NCBI RefSeq assembly: GCF_014648995.1
Contig: NZ_BMSE01000001.1
Location: 992,001 to 1,056,000, forward strand
Direction: 5' to 3'
DNA from: Streptomyces massasporeus
GTDB taxonomy: Bacteria > Actinomycetota > Actinomycetes > Streptomycetales > Streptomycetaceae
DNA: 64,000 nucleotides
The number at the start of each line of letters is the position of its first letter. The first letter of the stretch is position 1. The notes under the pieces were generated by a model. It saw only the letters and a program-made list of their open reading frames with translations. It did not search any database and had not been told where the DNA came from. A program made the position numbers and the translations under genes. Below, piece by piece: positions 25,547 to 34,469 of the stretch.

Positions 25547-27595
25547 ATGACTGAGCGTCAGCCCGCCGAAGGTGTGCGGGAGAAGGACCGGCCGTGGCTC
25601 ATGCGCACGTACGCCGGTCACTCCACGGCCGAGGCGTCCAACGAGCTGTACCGGCGCAACCTCGCCAAGGGCCAGACAGGTCTGTCGGTGGCGTTCGACC
25701 TGCCGACGCAGACCGGCTACGACTCCGACCACATCCTCGCCCGCGGCGAGGTCGGCCGGGTCGGCGTGCCGATCGCGCACGTCGGTGACATGCGCCGGCT
25801 GTTCCAGGACATCCCCCTGGAGCAGATGAACACCTCGATGACGATCAACGCCACCGCCATGTGGCTGCTGGCGCTCTACCAGGTCGTCGCCGAGGAGCAG
25901 GGCGCGGACATCACCAAGCTTCAGGGCACGACCCAGAACGACATCGTCAAGGAATACCTGTCCCGCGGGACGCACGTGTTCCCGCCGGGGCCGAGCCTCC
26001 GCCTGACGACGGACATGATCGCGTACACGGTCTCCCACATCCCGAAGTGGAACCCGATCAACATCTGCAGCTACCACCTGCAGGAGGCGGGCGCCACGCC
26101 GGTCCAGGAGATCGCGTACGCGATGTCCACCGCGATCGCCGTCCTCGACGCCGTGCGCGACTCCGGCCAGGTGCCGCAGGAGCGCATGGGCGACGTCGTG
26201 GCCCGCATCTCGTTCTTCGTGAACGCGGGCGTCCGCTTCGTCGAGGAGATGTGCAAGATGCGGGCGTTCGGCCGCATCTGGGACCGCATCACCCGCGAGC
26301 GCTACGGCATCGAGAACGCCAAGCAGCGCCGCTTCCGCTACGGCGTCCAGGTCAACTCCCTGGGCCTGACGGAGGCGCAGCCGGAGAACAACGTCCAGCG
26401 GATCGTGCTGGAGATGCTGGCCGTCACCCTCTCCAAGGACGCCCGCGCGCGCGCCGTGCAGCTCCCCGCCTGGAACGAGGCCCTCGGGCTGCCCCGCCCC
26501 TGGGACCAGCAGTGGTCGCTGCGCATCCAGCAGGTGCTGGCGTACGAGAGCGACCTGCTGGAGTACGAGGACATCTTCGAGGGCTCGAAGGTGATCGAGG
26601 CGAAGGTGGAGCAGCTGGTCGAGGCGTCGTTCGCCGAGATCGACCGCATCCAGGAGATGGGCGGCGCGATGGCGGCCGTCGAGTCCGGCTACCTCAAGTC
26701 GCAACTGGTCGCCTCGCACGCCGAGCGCCGCGGGCGGATCGAGTCGGGCCAGGAGAAGATCATCGGTGTCAACGCCTTCGAGGGCACCGAGCCGAACCCG
26801 CTGACCGCCGACCTGGACACCGCGATCCAGACGGTGGACCCGGCGGTCGAGGCCCGGGTCATCGCCGGGCTGGAGCAGTGGCGCGACAGCCGCTACCAGC
26901 CGCCCTTCAACCACCCGCGGCCCTGCAAGGCCCTGGAGCGGCTGAAGGAGGCCGCGCGCGGCGACGAGAACCTCATGGAGGCCACCCTGGAGTGCGCGCG
27001 CGCCGGGGCGACGACCGGCGAGTGGGCCGGGGCCCTGCGCGAGGTGTTCGGCGAGTTCCGGGCGCCCACGGGTGTCTCCTCGGCGCCGGTGGCCGTTCCG
27101 GTCGAGGAGGGCAGCGCCCTCGCCGTGGTCCGCCGCAAGGTCGACCTCACGGCCAAGGACCTGAACGTGGGCAAGCTGCGCTTCCTGGTCGGCAAGCCGG
27201 GCCTGGACGGGCACTCCAACGGCGCCGAGCAGATCGCGGTGCGCGCCAGGGACGCCGGCTTCGAGGTGGTCTACCAGGGCATCCGGCTGACGCCGGAGCA
27301 GATCGTGGACGCGGCCCTCGCCGAGGACGTGCACGCGGTGGGCCTGTCCATCCTGTCCGGCTCGCACGCCCAGCTGGTGCCGGACGTCCTCGAACGGCTG
27401 CGTGTGGCCGGTGCCACAGATATACCCGTGATCGCCGGTGGCATCATCCCGAATGGTGACGCCGAGCAGCTCAGGGCAGCCGGAGTGGCCGCGGTCTTCA
27501 CCCCGAAGGACTTCGACATCACCGGAATCATCGGCCGCATCGTCGACGAGATCCGGAAAGCGAACAAGCTCGACCCCCTGGAGGTCCCCGCATGA
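25547..27595 (+). CDS. ecm: ethylmalonyl-CoA mutase (MeaA-type, B12-dependent)
   Basis: 682 residues, starting 17 bases after ccr. The methylmalonyl-CoA-mutase-type barrel occupies residues 1-510 ('RTYAGHSTAEASNELYRRNL', 'SVAFDLPTQTGYDSDH'). The C-terminal cobalamin-binding domain carries the DxHxxG signature in 'GKPGLDGHSNGAEQI', then 'SILSGSHAQLVPDV' and 'VIAGGIIPNGD'. The single-chain form with both domains and the operon position identify ethylmalonyl-CoA mutase rather than methylmalonyl-CoA mutase. It converts (2R)-ethylmalonyl-CoA to (2S)-methylsuccinyl-CoA. Its stop overlaps the next ATG by 4 bases. Confidence 0.96.
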   Translation: MTERQPAEGVREKDRPWLMRTYAGHSTAEASNELYRRNLAKGQTGLSVAFDLPTQTGYDSDHILARGEVGRVGVPIAHVGDMRRLFQDIPLEQMNTSMTINATAMWLLALYQVVAEEQGADITKLQGTTQNDIVKEYLSRGTHVFPPGPSLRLTTDMIAYTVSHIPKWNPINICSYHLQEAGATPVQEIAYAMSTAIAVLDAVRDSGQVPQERMGDVVARISFFVNAGVRFVEEMCKMRAFGRIWDRITRERYGIENAKQRRFRYGVQVNSLGLTEAQPENNVQRIVLEMLAVTLSKDARARAVQLPAWNEALGLPRPWDQQWSLRIQQVLAYESDLLEYEDIFEGSKVIEAKVEQLVEASFAEIDRIQEMGGAMAAVESGYLKSQLVASHAERRGRIESGQEKIIGVNAFEGTEPNPLTADLDTAIQTVDPAVEARVIAGLEQWRDSRYQPPFNHPRPCKALERLKEAARGDENLMEATLECARAGATTGEWAGALREVFGEFRAPTGVSSAPVAVPVEEGSALAVVRRKVDLTAKDLNVGKLRFLVGKPGLDGHSNGAEQIAVRARDAGFEVVYQGIRLTPEQIVDAALAEDVHAVGLSILSGSHAQLVPDVLERLRVAGATDIPVIAGGIIPNGDAEQLRAAGVAAVFTPKDFDITGIIGRIVDEIRKANKLDPLEVPA

Positions 27596-28551
27596 CCGTC
27601 AACCGTCTGCGTCCCCGCCGCTCGTGTCTCGCGGTGCCGGGAAGCAACCCCCGCTTCCTGGAGAAGGCGCAGGGCCTCCCGGCGGACCAGGTCTTCCTGG
27701 ACCTGGAGGACGCGTGCGCGCCGCTCGCCAAGCCCGAGGCGCGGCACACCATCGTCAAGTTCCTCAACGAGGGCGACTGGACGGGCAAGACGCGGGTCGT
27801 GCGTGTCAACGACTGGACGACCGAGTGGACGTACCGCGACGTCGTCACGGTCGTCGAGGGCGCCGGCCAGAACCTCGACTGCATCATGCTGCCGAAGGTG
27901 CAGACGGCCCAGCAGGTCGTCGCCCTGGACCTGCTGCTGACGCAGATCGAGAAGACGATGGGCTTCGAGGTCGGCAAGATCGGCATCGAGGCGCAGATCG
28001 AGAACGCGCAGGGCCTGAACAACGTCAACGAGATCGCGCAGGCCTCCCCGCGCGTCGAGACCATCATCTTCGGCCCGGCCGACTTCATGGCGTCCATCAA
28101 CATGAAGTCGCTGGTCGTGGGCGAGCAGCCGCCCGGCTACCCGGCGGACGCCTACCACTACATCCTCATGAAGATCCTGATGGCCGCCCGCGCCAACAAC
28201 CTCCAGGCGATCGACGGCCCCTACCTGCAGATCCGCAACATCGACGGCTACCGCGAGGTAGCCCAGCGGGCCGCGGCCCTCGGCTTCGACGGCAAGTGGG
28301 TGCTGCACCCGGGCCAGGTCGAGGCGTCCAACGAGATCTTCTCGCCGTCGCAGGAGGACTACGACCACGCCGAGCTGATCCTGGACGCGTACGACTACTA
28401 CACGTCCGAGGCGGGCGGCAAGAAGGGCTCGGCGATGCTCGGCGACGAGATGATCGACGAGGCCAGCCGCAAGATGGCGCTCGTCATCTCCGGCAAGGGC
28501 CGCGCGGCGGGCATGCAGCGCACCGGCAAGTTCGAGATCCCCACCGACTAG
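27592..28551 (+). CDS. mcl: HpcH/HpaI-type CoA ester lyase, malyl-CoA/beta-methylmalyl-CoA lyase
   Basis: 319 residues starting in the ATGA overlap with ecm. Features of the CitE-like TIM barrel: 'RRSCLAVPGSNPRFLEKA', the Mg-binding acidic block 'VFLDLEDACAPLAKPEAR', 'GIEAQIENAQGLNNVNEI' (Glu ligand) and 'ETIIFGPADFMASINM' (Asp ligand), then 'GKWVLHPGQVEASNE'. In the ethylmalonyl-CoA pathway this enzyme cleaves beta-methylmalyl-CoA to glyoxylate and propionyl-CoA and can condense or cleave malyl-CoA. Tight coupling to ecm supports that role. Confidence 0.93.
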   Translation: MTVNRLRPRRSCLAVPGSNPRFLEKAQGLPADQVFLDLEDACAPLAKPEARHTIVKFLNEGDWTGKTRVVRVNDWTTEWTYRDVVTVVEGAGQNLDCIMLPKVQTAQQVVALDLLLTQIEKTMGFEVGKIGIEAQIENAQGLNNVNEIAQASPRVETIIFGPADFMASINMKSLVVGEQPPGYPADAYHYILMKILMAARANNLQAIDGPYLQIRNIDGYREVAQRAAALGFDGKWVLHPGQVEASNEIFSPSQEDYDHAELILDAYDYYTSEAGGKKGSAMLGDEMIDEASRKMALVISGKGRAAGMQRTGKFEIPTD

Positions 28552-28567
28552 AGAGGCGCTGAGCGCG

Positions 28568-29080
28568 ATGCAGTTCGGGCGCACCTACGAGGAGTTCGAG
28601 GTCGGGGCGACGTACAAGCACTGGCCGGGAAAGACGGTCACCGAGTACGACGACCACCTGTTCTGTCTCCTCACCATGAACCACCACCCGCTCCACATGG
28701 ACACGAACTATGCGGAGAAGACGACGGACTTCGGCAAGAACGTCGTCGTCGGGAACTACATCTACTCGCTGCTGCTCGGCATGTCCGTACCGGACATCTC
28801 CGGCAAGGCGATCGCCAACCTGGAGATCGAGTCGCTGAAGCACGTGGCGCCGACCTTCCACGGCGACACGATCTACGGCCAGACGACCGTGCTCGACAAG
28901 TGGCCGTCGAAGTCCAAGAACGACCGCGGAATCGTTTACGTCGAGACCAAGGGCTACAAGCAGGACGGCACGCTGGTCTGCGTGTTCCGCCGCAAGGTGA
29001 TGGTGCCGACCGAGACGTACATCAAGGAGCGCGGCGGCGAGCAGCCCGGCCGCCCCGAGCTCAGGGAGCAGGAGAAGTAG
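28568..29080 (+). CDS. mch: MaoC-family hydratase, probable mesaconyl-CoA hydratase
   Basis: 170 residues, preceded by GAGAGG. One hot-dog domain: 'VTEYDDHLFCLLTMNHHPLH' carries the conserved Asp/His hydratase residues, and 'IYSLLLGMSVPDISGKA' and 'HVAPTFHGDTIYGQTTVLDK' follow. The role is inferred from position: mesaconyl-CoA plus water to beta-methylmalyl-CoA, between Mcd and Mcl. Rhodobacter mesaconyl-CoA hydratase is a double hot-dog protein about twice this length, so this version would have to work as a dimer. The stop is 2 bases before the next ATG. Confidence 0.88.
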   Translation: MQFGRTYEEFEVGATYKHWPGKTVTEYDDHLFCLLTMNHHPLHMDTNYAEKTTDFGKNVVVGNYIYSLLLGMSVPDISGKAIANLEIESLKHVAPTFHGDTIYGQTTVLDKWPSKSKNDRGIVYVETKGYKQDGTLVCVFRRKVMVPTETYIKERGGEQPGRPELREQEK

Positions 29081-29082
29081 CC

Positions 29083-30288
29083 ATGGCGCGACTCGCCCAG
29101 ACCGCCGGTCTGACGGACATCCAGCAGGAGATCCTGTCCACCGTCCGGGACTTCGTGGACAAGGAGATCCTTCCGGTCGCCACGGAGCTGGAGCACCGCG
29201 ACGAGTATCCGCAGCAGATCGTCGACGGACTGAAGGAGTTGGGCCTGTTCGGCCTGATGATCCCCGAGGAGTACGGGGGTCTGGGCGAGTCGCTCCTGAC
29301 CTACGCGCTGTGCGTGGAGGAGATCGCCCGCGGGTGGATGTCGGTGTCCGGCATCATCAACACCCACTTCATCGTGGCGTACATGCTCAAGCAGCACGGC
29401 ACGCAGGAGCAGAAGGACCACTTCCTGCCGAGGATGGCGGCCGGCGACATCCGGGGCGCGTTCTCGATGTCCGAGCCGGCGCTCGGCTCGGACGTGTCGG
29501 CGATCTCGTCGAAGGCGGTGAAGGACGGTGAGGAGTACGTCCTCAACGGCCAGAAGATGTGGCTGACGAACGGCGGAACGTCGTCTTTGGTGGCCGTTCT
29601 GGTCAAGAGTGACGAAGGTCACCCCGAGGGTACGGCGCCCCACAAGTCGATGACGACCTTCCTTGTCGAGAAGGAGCCCGGATTCGGCGAGGTGCGTCCC
29701 GGCCTCACGATCCCCGGCAAGATCGACAAGATGGGCTACAAGGGGGTCGACACCACCGAGCTCATCATGGATGGCCTGCGGATTCCCGCCGACCGCGTGC
29801 TCGGCGGGGTCACCGGCCGCGGTTTCTACCAGATGATGGACGGCGTCGAGGTCGGCCGCGTCAACGTGGCGGCGCGTGGCTGTGGCGTCGCTCAGCGTGC
29901 GTTCGAACTGGGTGTCCAGTACGCGCAGCAGCGTCACACCTTCGGGAAGGCGATCGCCCAGCACCAGGCGATCCAGTTCAAGCTGGCCGAGATGGCTACC
30001 AAGGTCGAGGCCGCCCATGCGATGATGGTGAACGCAGCACGCAAAAAGGACTCCGGGGAGCGAAACGACCTCGAGGCTGGGATGGCGAAGTACCTCGCCT
30101 CCGAGTACTGCAAGGAGGTCGTCGAAGACGCCTTCCGGATCCACGGCGGCTACGGCTTCTCCAAGGAGTACGAGATCGAGCGCCTCTACCGTGAGGCTCC
30201 GATGCTGCTCATCGGTGAAGGTACCGCCGAGATCCAGAAAATGATCATCGGCAGGCGGCTGCTCGAAGAGTATCGATTCCAGGGCTAG
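29083..30288 (+). CDS. mcd: acyl-CoA dehydrogenase, probable methylsuccinyl-CoA dehydrogenase
   Basis: 401 residues starting MARLAQTAGLTDIQQEILST. Standard FAD acyl-CoA dehydrogenase: N-terminal helices, FAD/substrate loop 'FSMSEPALGSDVSAISSKAV', 'YVLNGQKMWLTNGG', then C-terminal helices with 'QRHTFGKAIAQHQAIQFKLA', 'RIHGGYGFSKEYEIERLYRE' and the catalytic glutamate region 'LLIGEGTAEIQKMIIGRRLL'. The operon context assigns methylsuccinyl-CoA to mesaconyl-CoA. At ~400 residues it lacks the N-terminal extension of Rhodobacter Mcd. It is the last gene of the operon; electrons would go to ETF encoded elsewhere. Confidence 0.92.
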   Translation: MARLAQTAGLTDIQQEILSTVRDFVDKEILPVATELEHRDEYPQQIVDGLKELGLFGLMIPEEYGGLGESLLTYALCVEEIARGWMSVSGIINTHFIVAYMLKQHGTQEQKDHFLPRMAAGDIRGAFSMSEPALGSDVSAISSKAVKDGEEYVLNGQKMWLTNGGTSSLVAVLVKSDEGHPEGTAPHKSMTTFLVEKEPGFGEVRPGLTIPGKIDKMGYKGVDTTELIMDGLRIPADRVLGGVTGRGFYQMMDGVEVGRVNVAARGCGVAQRAFELGVQYAQQRHTFGKAIAQHQAIQFKLAEMATKVEAAHAMMVNAARKKDSGERNDLEAGMAKYLASEYCKEVVEDAFRIHGGYGFSKEYEIERLYREAPMLLIGEGTAEIQKMIIGRRLLEEYRFQG

Positions 30289-30299
30289 ATGTCCGGATA

Positions 30300-30334
30300 C
30301 GGGGTGTTTTCTTGGAGAAGAAGATCACACCCCG
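30300..30334 (+). terminator. stem-loop after the ethylmalonyl-CoA operon
   Basis: The arms CGGGGTGT (30300-30307) and ACACCCCG (30327-30334) enclose an inner TTCTT-GGAG-AAGAA stem. A U-run is lacking, so this may be a weak terminator or a processing structure. It lies 12 bases after the mcd stop and 125 bases before psd. Confidence 0.5.
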
Positions 30335-30458
30335 TGAACACTCTTCTGCCGCCGACTCGGCAGCCTGGCTTACCCAGTTACGGCTCCGAGCCGCTACGAT
30401 CGCCGGAAAGCCGCCGTCCCCCGTCAGAGTGCGGCATCATCCGCTACGAAGGTCATCC

Positions 30459-31115
30459 ATGCCCCACAGCCAAACCTCTGCACCACGCGACAGCCGGGCC
30501 GGCGTACGCCTCGCGCGCGGAGCATCGCCGTGGCTCCTTCCGACCGTCGCCACCGCAGCCCTCAGCCTGGCCCGGGCCCGGCGCTCCGGCGCCGCCAAGG
30601 CCGTCGCCGTTCCCGCCACCGCGCTCGCGGCGGGGATGCTGTGGTTCTTCCGCGACCCCGAGCGCGAGATCACCCAGGGCCGGGTCATCTCGCCCGCCGA
30701 CGGTGTGGTGCAGAGCATCATGCCGTGGAAGGACGGCCGCACGCGCGTCGCGATCTTCATGAGCCCGCTGAACGTCCACGTCAACCGCGCGCCCCTCGCG
30801 GGCACGGTGACGTCGGTCGAGCACGTACCCGGTGGCTTCGTTCCCGCCTTCAACAAGGAGAGCGAGAACAACGAGCGTGTCGTCTGGCACTTCGACACCG
30901 AGCTCGGCGACATCGAGATGATCCAGATCGCCGGCGCGGTCGCCCGTCGCATCGTCCCCTACCTGCCCCAGGGCACGAAGGTCGAGCAGGGCGAGCGGAT
31001 CGGCCTGATCCGCTTCGGCTCGCGTGTCGACCTCTACCTGCCCGAGGGCGTGGAGGTCGCGGTCGAGGTGGGTCAGAAGACCGTGGCTGGGGTGACTCGC
31101 ATTGACCGTGATTGA
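30459..31115 (+). CDS. psd: phosphatidylserine decarboxylase proenzyme
   Basis: 218 residues from the ATG at 30459 (AAGG seven bases upstream). A membrane-associating hydrophobic segment lies near residues 30-60 ('VPATALAAGMLWFFRDPERE'). The conserved blocks are 'ISPADGVVQSIMPW', 'FMSPLNVHVNRAPLAGTV', 'VPAFNKESENNERVVW' and the self-cleavage site 'IRFGSRVDLYLP', where Gly-Ser cleavage generates the pyruvoyl prosthetic group. It makes phosphatidylethanolamine from phosphatidylserine at the membrane. This is the short form of the family. It overlaps pssA, the preceding step in the pathway. Confidence 0.95.
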   Translation: MPHSQTSAPRDSRAGVRLARGASPWLLPTVATAALSLARARRSGAAKAVAVPATALAAGMLWFFRDPEREITQGRVISPADGVVQSIMPWKDGRTRVAIFMSPLNVHVNRAPLAGTVTSVEHVPGGFVPAFNKESENNERVVWHFDTELGDIEMIQIAGAVARRIVPYLPQGTKVEQGERIGLIRFGSRVDLYLPEGVEVAVEVGQKTVAGVTRIDRD

Positions 31116-31956
31116 TCCTGATACCAAGGCCGGCTGGGTCCCGGAGGCCGACGAGGTCGACGAAGAAGAGGAGATGCCCCTCTCTCTTCGTCTGTCGATA
31201 GCGGACACGCTGACGCTCGGCAACGCCACGTGCGGCTTCATGGCGGTGTACTTCACCACCACCGGCATCCTGATCCCCGACCTCATGGGCAGCCAGGAGT
31301 CCGGCATGGCGCGCAACAGCGCGGCCACGGCGGTCATCCTGATGCTGTGCGCGGCGGTCTTCGACCTGTTCGACGGCCTGGTGGCGCGCAAGCTGCGCTC
31401 CTCCCCCATGGGCGCCGAGCTGGACAACCTCTCCGACCTGATCAGCTTCGGCCTGGCGCCGGCGTACTTCGTCCTCGTCTACGGCATGGTGGCGGAGGGC
31501 GCGTACCAGCGGGTCGCGGCGGTCGGGGCGATCGTGGTGCTGCTGGCGGTGGTGCTACGGCTTGCCCGGTTCTCGTGCGTCACGGTCAAGGACGGCACCT
31601 TCCAGGGCATGCCGTCGCCGTTCGGCGCACTGACGGTCGTGTCCATCGTGCTGCTGGAGCTGCCCTTCGTGGCGACGCTGCTGGCGATCCTGGGGACGGC
31701 GTGGCTGATGGTGAGCCGCGTGGAGTACCCGAAGCCGCGGGGCCGGCTCGCCGTGGCGATGCTGTCGTGGATCGTGCTGGGCATGGGCCTGATGGCCGCC
31801 TGGGCCTTCGACGCGCCGAGCGGCCAGCTGCTGCTCCAGACGGGGTGCGCGCTCCAGCTGGTCATGGGCGCGGTGATTCCGCTGTTCGCGACGGCTCGCC
31901 GGGTGAACAACTTCCGCGGCAACCGCCGCGAGGCACGGGCGGCGCAGCTGCCGTAG
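31102..31956 (+). CDS. pssA: CDP-diacylglycerol-serine O-phosphatidyltransferase
   Basis: 284 residues if the TTG at 31102 is used; the GTG two codons later (31108) is an equally possible start. Either way the gene begins inside the end of psd. The CDP-alcohol phosphotransferase motif D-x2-DG-x2-AR-x8-G-x3-D-x3-D is complete: 'DLFDGLVARKL' then 'GAELDNLSD'. About seven hydrophobic segments place it in the membrane. The acidic N-terminus (VDEEEEMP) is cytoplasmic. It makes phosphatidylserine for Psd. A strong terminator follows. Confidence 0.95.
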   Translation: MTVIDPDTKAGWVPEADEVDEEEEMPLSLRLSIADTLTLGNATCGFMAVYFTTTGILIPDLMGSQESGMARNSAATAVILMLCAAVFDLFDGLVARKLRSSPMGAELDNLSDLISFGLAPAYFVLVYGMVAEGAYQRVAAVGAIVVLLAVVLRLARFSCVTVKDGTFQGMPSPFGALTVVSIVLLELPFVATLLAILGTAWLMVSRVEYPKPRGRLAVAMLSWIVLGMGLMAAWAFDAPSGQLLLQTGCALQLVMGAVIPLFATARRVNNFRGNRREARAAQLP

Positions 31957-31974
31957 TGGCGGCCGTACCACCAG

Positions 31975-32011
31975 GAAGAAGGCCCCGAGCCGAGAGCTCG
32001 GGGCCTTCTTC
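31975..32011. terminator. strong bidirectional terminator between pssA and the glycerate kinase gene
   Basis: GAAGAAGGCCCCGAGC-CGAGA-GCTCGGGGCCTTCTTC: a 16-bp perfect stem with a five-base loop. The A/T-rich base of the stem gives a U-run in both directions, fitting the convergent genes on either side. Confidence 0.93.
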
Positions 32012-32038
32012 GTGCCTCGGACGACGCGAGCGCGCGGC

Positions 32039-33199
32039 TCAGGTCAGGAAGTCCCTGGCGATCCGCTCCGCCACCCGCTCCAGGATCGGGCCCGCCTCGG
32101 CGATGCACTTCGCCACGTCCGGTTCCGCGTCCGTGAGGGGGTAGGCCCGGCGGAAACCGGCTCGGCCCAGGGTCTGGGGCGGCAGTGCCAGGCGGCCGCA
32201 GACCGCCACGACGTCCTTGTCCGCGGCACGGGCCGCCGCGGCGACGCCGGCCGGTGCCTTGCCGTGCAGGGTCTGCTCGTCGAGGGAGCCCTCGCCGGTG
32301 ATGACCAGGTCGGCGCGGTCCAGGGCGGGTGCGAAGCCCAGGACGTCGAGCATCACCTCGATGCCGGGGCGGAACCGGGCGCCCAGCAGCAGGGCGCCGT
32401 AGCCGATGCCGCCCGCCGCACCGGCACCCGGGGAGGCCGCGTACTCGGCGGCCTTGGGGCCGGCCGCGCCCTCCAGCACCTTCGCGAAGTGCGCGAGGGC
32501 GGTGTCCAGGGCCGCCACGTCGTCGGGCGCGGCGCCTTTCTGCGGGCCGTAGACCGCGGGTGCGCCCTTCGGGCCGGTCAGCGGGTTGTCGACGTCGCTC
32601 GCGAGGACCAGCTCGACCTCGCTGAGGCGCGGGTCCAGTCCCGACAGGTCGGCCGTGGCCAGTTCGGCCAGTCCGCCGCCGCCCGGAGGCACCGGCTCAC
32701 CCTCGGCGTCCAGGAACCGGGCGCCCAGCGCGGACAGCATCCCGGCGCCGCCGTCGGTGGTGGCGCTGCCGCCGACCCCGAAGACGATCGTGCGGGCGCC
32801 CGCGTCCAGGGCCGCCCGCAGCAGCTCGCCGGAGCCGTACGTGGACGCCGTGAGCGGGGCGAACACCCCGGCGGGCAGCCGTTGCAGCCCGCTCGCCTCG
32901 GCCATCTCCACGACCGCGGTGCCCTCGCGCAGCGCGTACGCCGCCGTCACCTCGTCGCCGAGGGGACCGGCGACCCGTACCTCCCGGCGCTCGAACCCGG
33001 CCGCGACGGCCGCGGCCACGGTCCCGTCGCCGCCGTCGGCCACGGGCAGCGCCTCGACCTCGAGGCCGGGCAGGACCCGGCGCAGTCCGGCCGTGACCCG
33101 CTCGGCGACCTCGACGGCCGTCAGCGACCCCTTGAACTTGTCCGCGGCGACGAGCACCCGCTGTGTCGTCCGGGTGCCGCTCACTGCAGCGTCCGCCAC
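32039..33199 (-). CDS. glycerate kinase (GckA/GlxK family)
   Basis: 386 residues from the GTG at 33199, preceded by GGGGAG. Family signatures: 'VLVAADKFKGSLTAVEVAER' at the N-terminus, 'PVADGGDGTVAAAVAAG', 'TIVFGVGGSATTDGGAGML' and 'DLVITGEGSLDEQTLHGKAP'. It phosphorylates D-glycerate with ATP to 2-phosphoglycerate. Glyoxylate released by the Mcl enzyme next door can enter this route via tartronate semialdehyde, though the genes for that are not in the window. It converges on pssA and diverges from the ADP-ribosylglycohydrolase gene. Confidence 0.93.
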   Translation of the reverse strand: MADAAVSGTRTTQRVLVAADKFKGSLTAVEVAERVTAGLRRVLPGLEVEALPVADGGDGTVAAAVAAGFERREVRVAGPLGDEVTAAYALREGTAVVEMAEASGLQRLPAGVFAPLTASTYGSGELLRAALDAGARTIVFGVGGSATTDGGAGMLSALGARFLDAEGEPVPPGGGGLAELATADLSGLDPRLSEVELVLASDVDNPLTGPKGAPAVYGPQKGAAPDDVAALDTALAHFAKVLEGAAGPKAAEYAASPGAGAAGGIGYGALLLGARFRPGIEVMLDVLGFAPALDRADLVITGEGSLDEQTLHGKAPAGVAAAARAADKDVVAVCGRLALPPQTLGRAGFRRAYPLTDAEPDVAKCIAEAGPILERVAERIARDFLT

Positions 33200-33345
33200 T
33201 TGCACTCCCCTTGCTCTCCGGGCCCTCACACATGTCAAGGCCAGTCGCGCCGCTGCGACCTTAACCGGCGGACGCCCCAGCCGTCAGCATCTGCCCACAC
33301 CGCGGACGACGCGCCCCCGGCCGCCGGAGCGGGTAGACCGTAACC

Positions 33346-34422
33346 ATGGCCCCTGCGTACACCGACACAGACCTGGCCGGCCGCATCCTCGGCGGCTGGA
33401 CGGGCCGCATCGCGGGAAACATGCTCGGCAAGCCGGTCGAACAGGGCGAGGTATGGACCCGCGACCGCATCGACCGCTACCTCAGACAGGCCGCGGCGCT
33501 CCCCCTCACCGACTACCTGCCGGAGCCGATCAGCGAGCACGACGGGTTCGAGCTGCGCCCCGAGTGGCGCCAGTGCGTGCGCGGCCGCATCCACGGCAGC
33601 TGCCGTGACGACGACGTCGACTACGCGATCCTCGGCCTCGACCTGCTGGAGACCCACGGCTTCGGCTTCAGCACCGAGCAGGTCGGCGACCTGTGGCTGC
33701 TGCGGCTGCCGTATCTGCAGACGTTCACCGCCGAGCGGGCGGCGTACCGCAATCTCGCCAACGGACTGAAGCCGCCGCTGACGGCGACGTACGACAACCC
33801 GTACCAGGAGTGGATCGGCGCCCTCATCCGCGCCGACGTCTACGGCTGGACCTGCCCGGGCGCCCCGCGCCGGGCCGCCTCCCTGGCCCGCCGCGACGCG
33901 GTGCTGTCGCACACCGGCAACGGGGTCTACGGGGCGATGTGGGCGGCGGCGCTGATCGCGGCCGCGTTCACGGCGCCCACCGTGCGGCACGCCGTCGACG
34001 AGGCCCTGGCGGTGATCCCGGCGAGCAGCCGCCTCGCCCGCACGGTGCGGCGGGTGGTCTCGCTGCACGACACCCGGATGTCCTGGGAGGACACGCTCAC
34101 CACGGTCGCCGAGGAGACCACGGGCATGGGCTGGATCCACACCGTCCCGAACGCCGCCGTCCTCACCGCCGGTCTGCTCTACGGCGACGGCGACTTCACC
34201 CGCACCATCACCCTGACCGTCCGCGGCGGCCTGGACACCGACTCCAACGGAGCGACGGCCGGTTCGGTGGCCGGTGTGTTCGGCGGGGCCGCGGCCATAG
34301 CCGACCAGTGGAAGACCCCGCTGGAGGACACGGTCCGCAGCGCGGTGTTCGGCTTCGACGGGGTGCGGATCAGCGAGCTGGCGGAACGGACGCTGCGGCT
34401 GGCGGAGGCCACGCCGGCCTGA
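33346..34422 (+). CDS. ADP-ribosylglycohydrolase (DraG) family protein
   Basis: 358 residues from the ATG at 33346. The family's Mg-binding motifs are present: 'GGWTGRIAGNMLGKPVEQG' near the N-terminus, an acidic 'CRDDDVDYAILGLDLLE' in the middle, 'AMWAAALIAAAFTAPTVRHA', and the C-terminal 'GGLDTDSNGATAGSVAGVFG', which supplies two metal-binding aspartates. DraG-type enzymes remove ADP-ribose from proteins or hydrolyse ADP-ribose derivatives; the target is unknown. Two further genes with ADP-ribose or NAD links follow on the same strand. Confidence 0.88.
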   Translation: MAPAYTDTDLAGRILGGWTGRIAGNMLGKPVEQGEVWTRDRIDRYLRQAAALPLTDYLPEPISEHDGFELRPEWRQCVRGRIHGSCRDDDVDYAILGLDLLETHGFGFSTEQVGDLWLLRLPYLQTFTAERAAYRNLANGLKPPLTATYDNPYQEWIGALIRADVYGWTCPGAPRRAASLARRDAVLSHTGNGVYGAMWAAALIAAAFTAPTVRHAVDEALAVIPASSRLARTVRRVVSLHDTRMSWEDTLTTVAEETTGMGWIHTVPNAAVLTAGLLYGDGDFTRTITLTVRGGLDTDSNGATAGSVAGVFGGAAAIADQWKTPLEDTVRSAVFGFDGVRISELAERTLRLAEATPA

Positions 34423-34469
34423 CCGCGCGGGTGGGGGATGCGACGGGCCCCGGTGGTTACCCTGCACCG

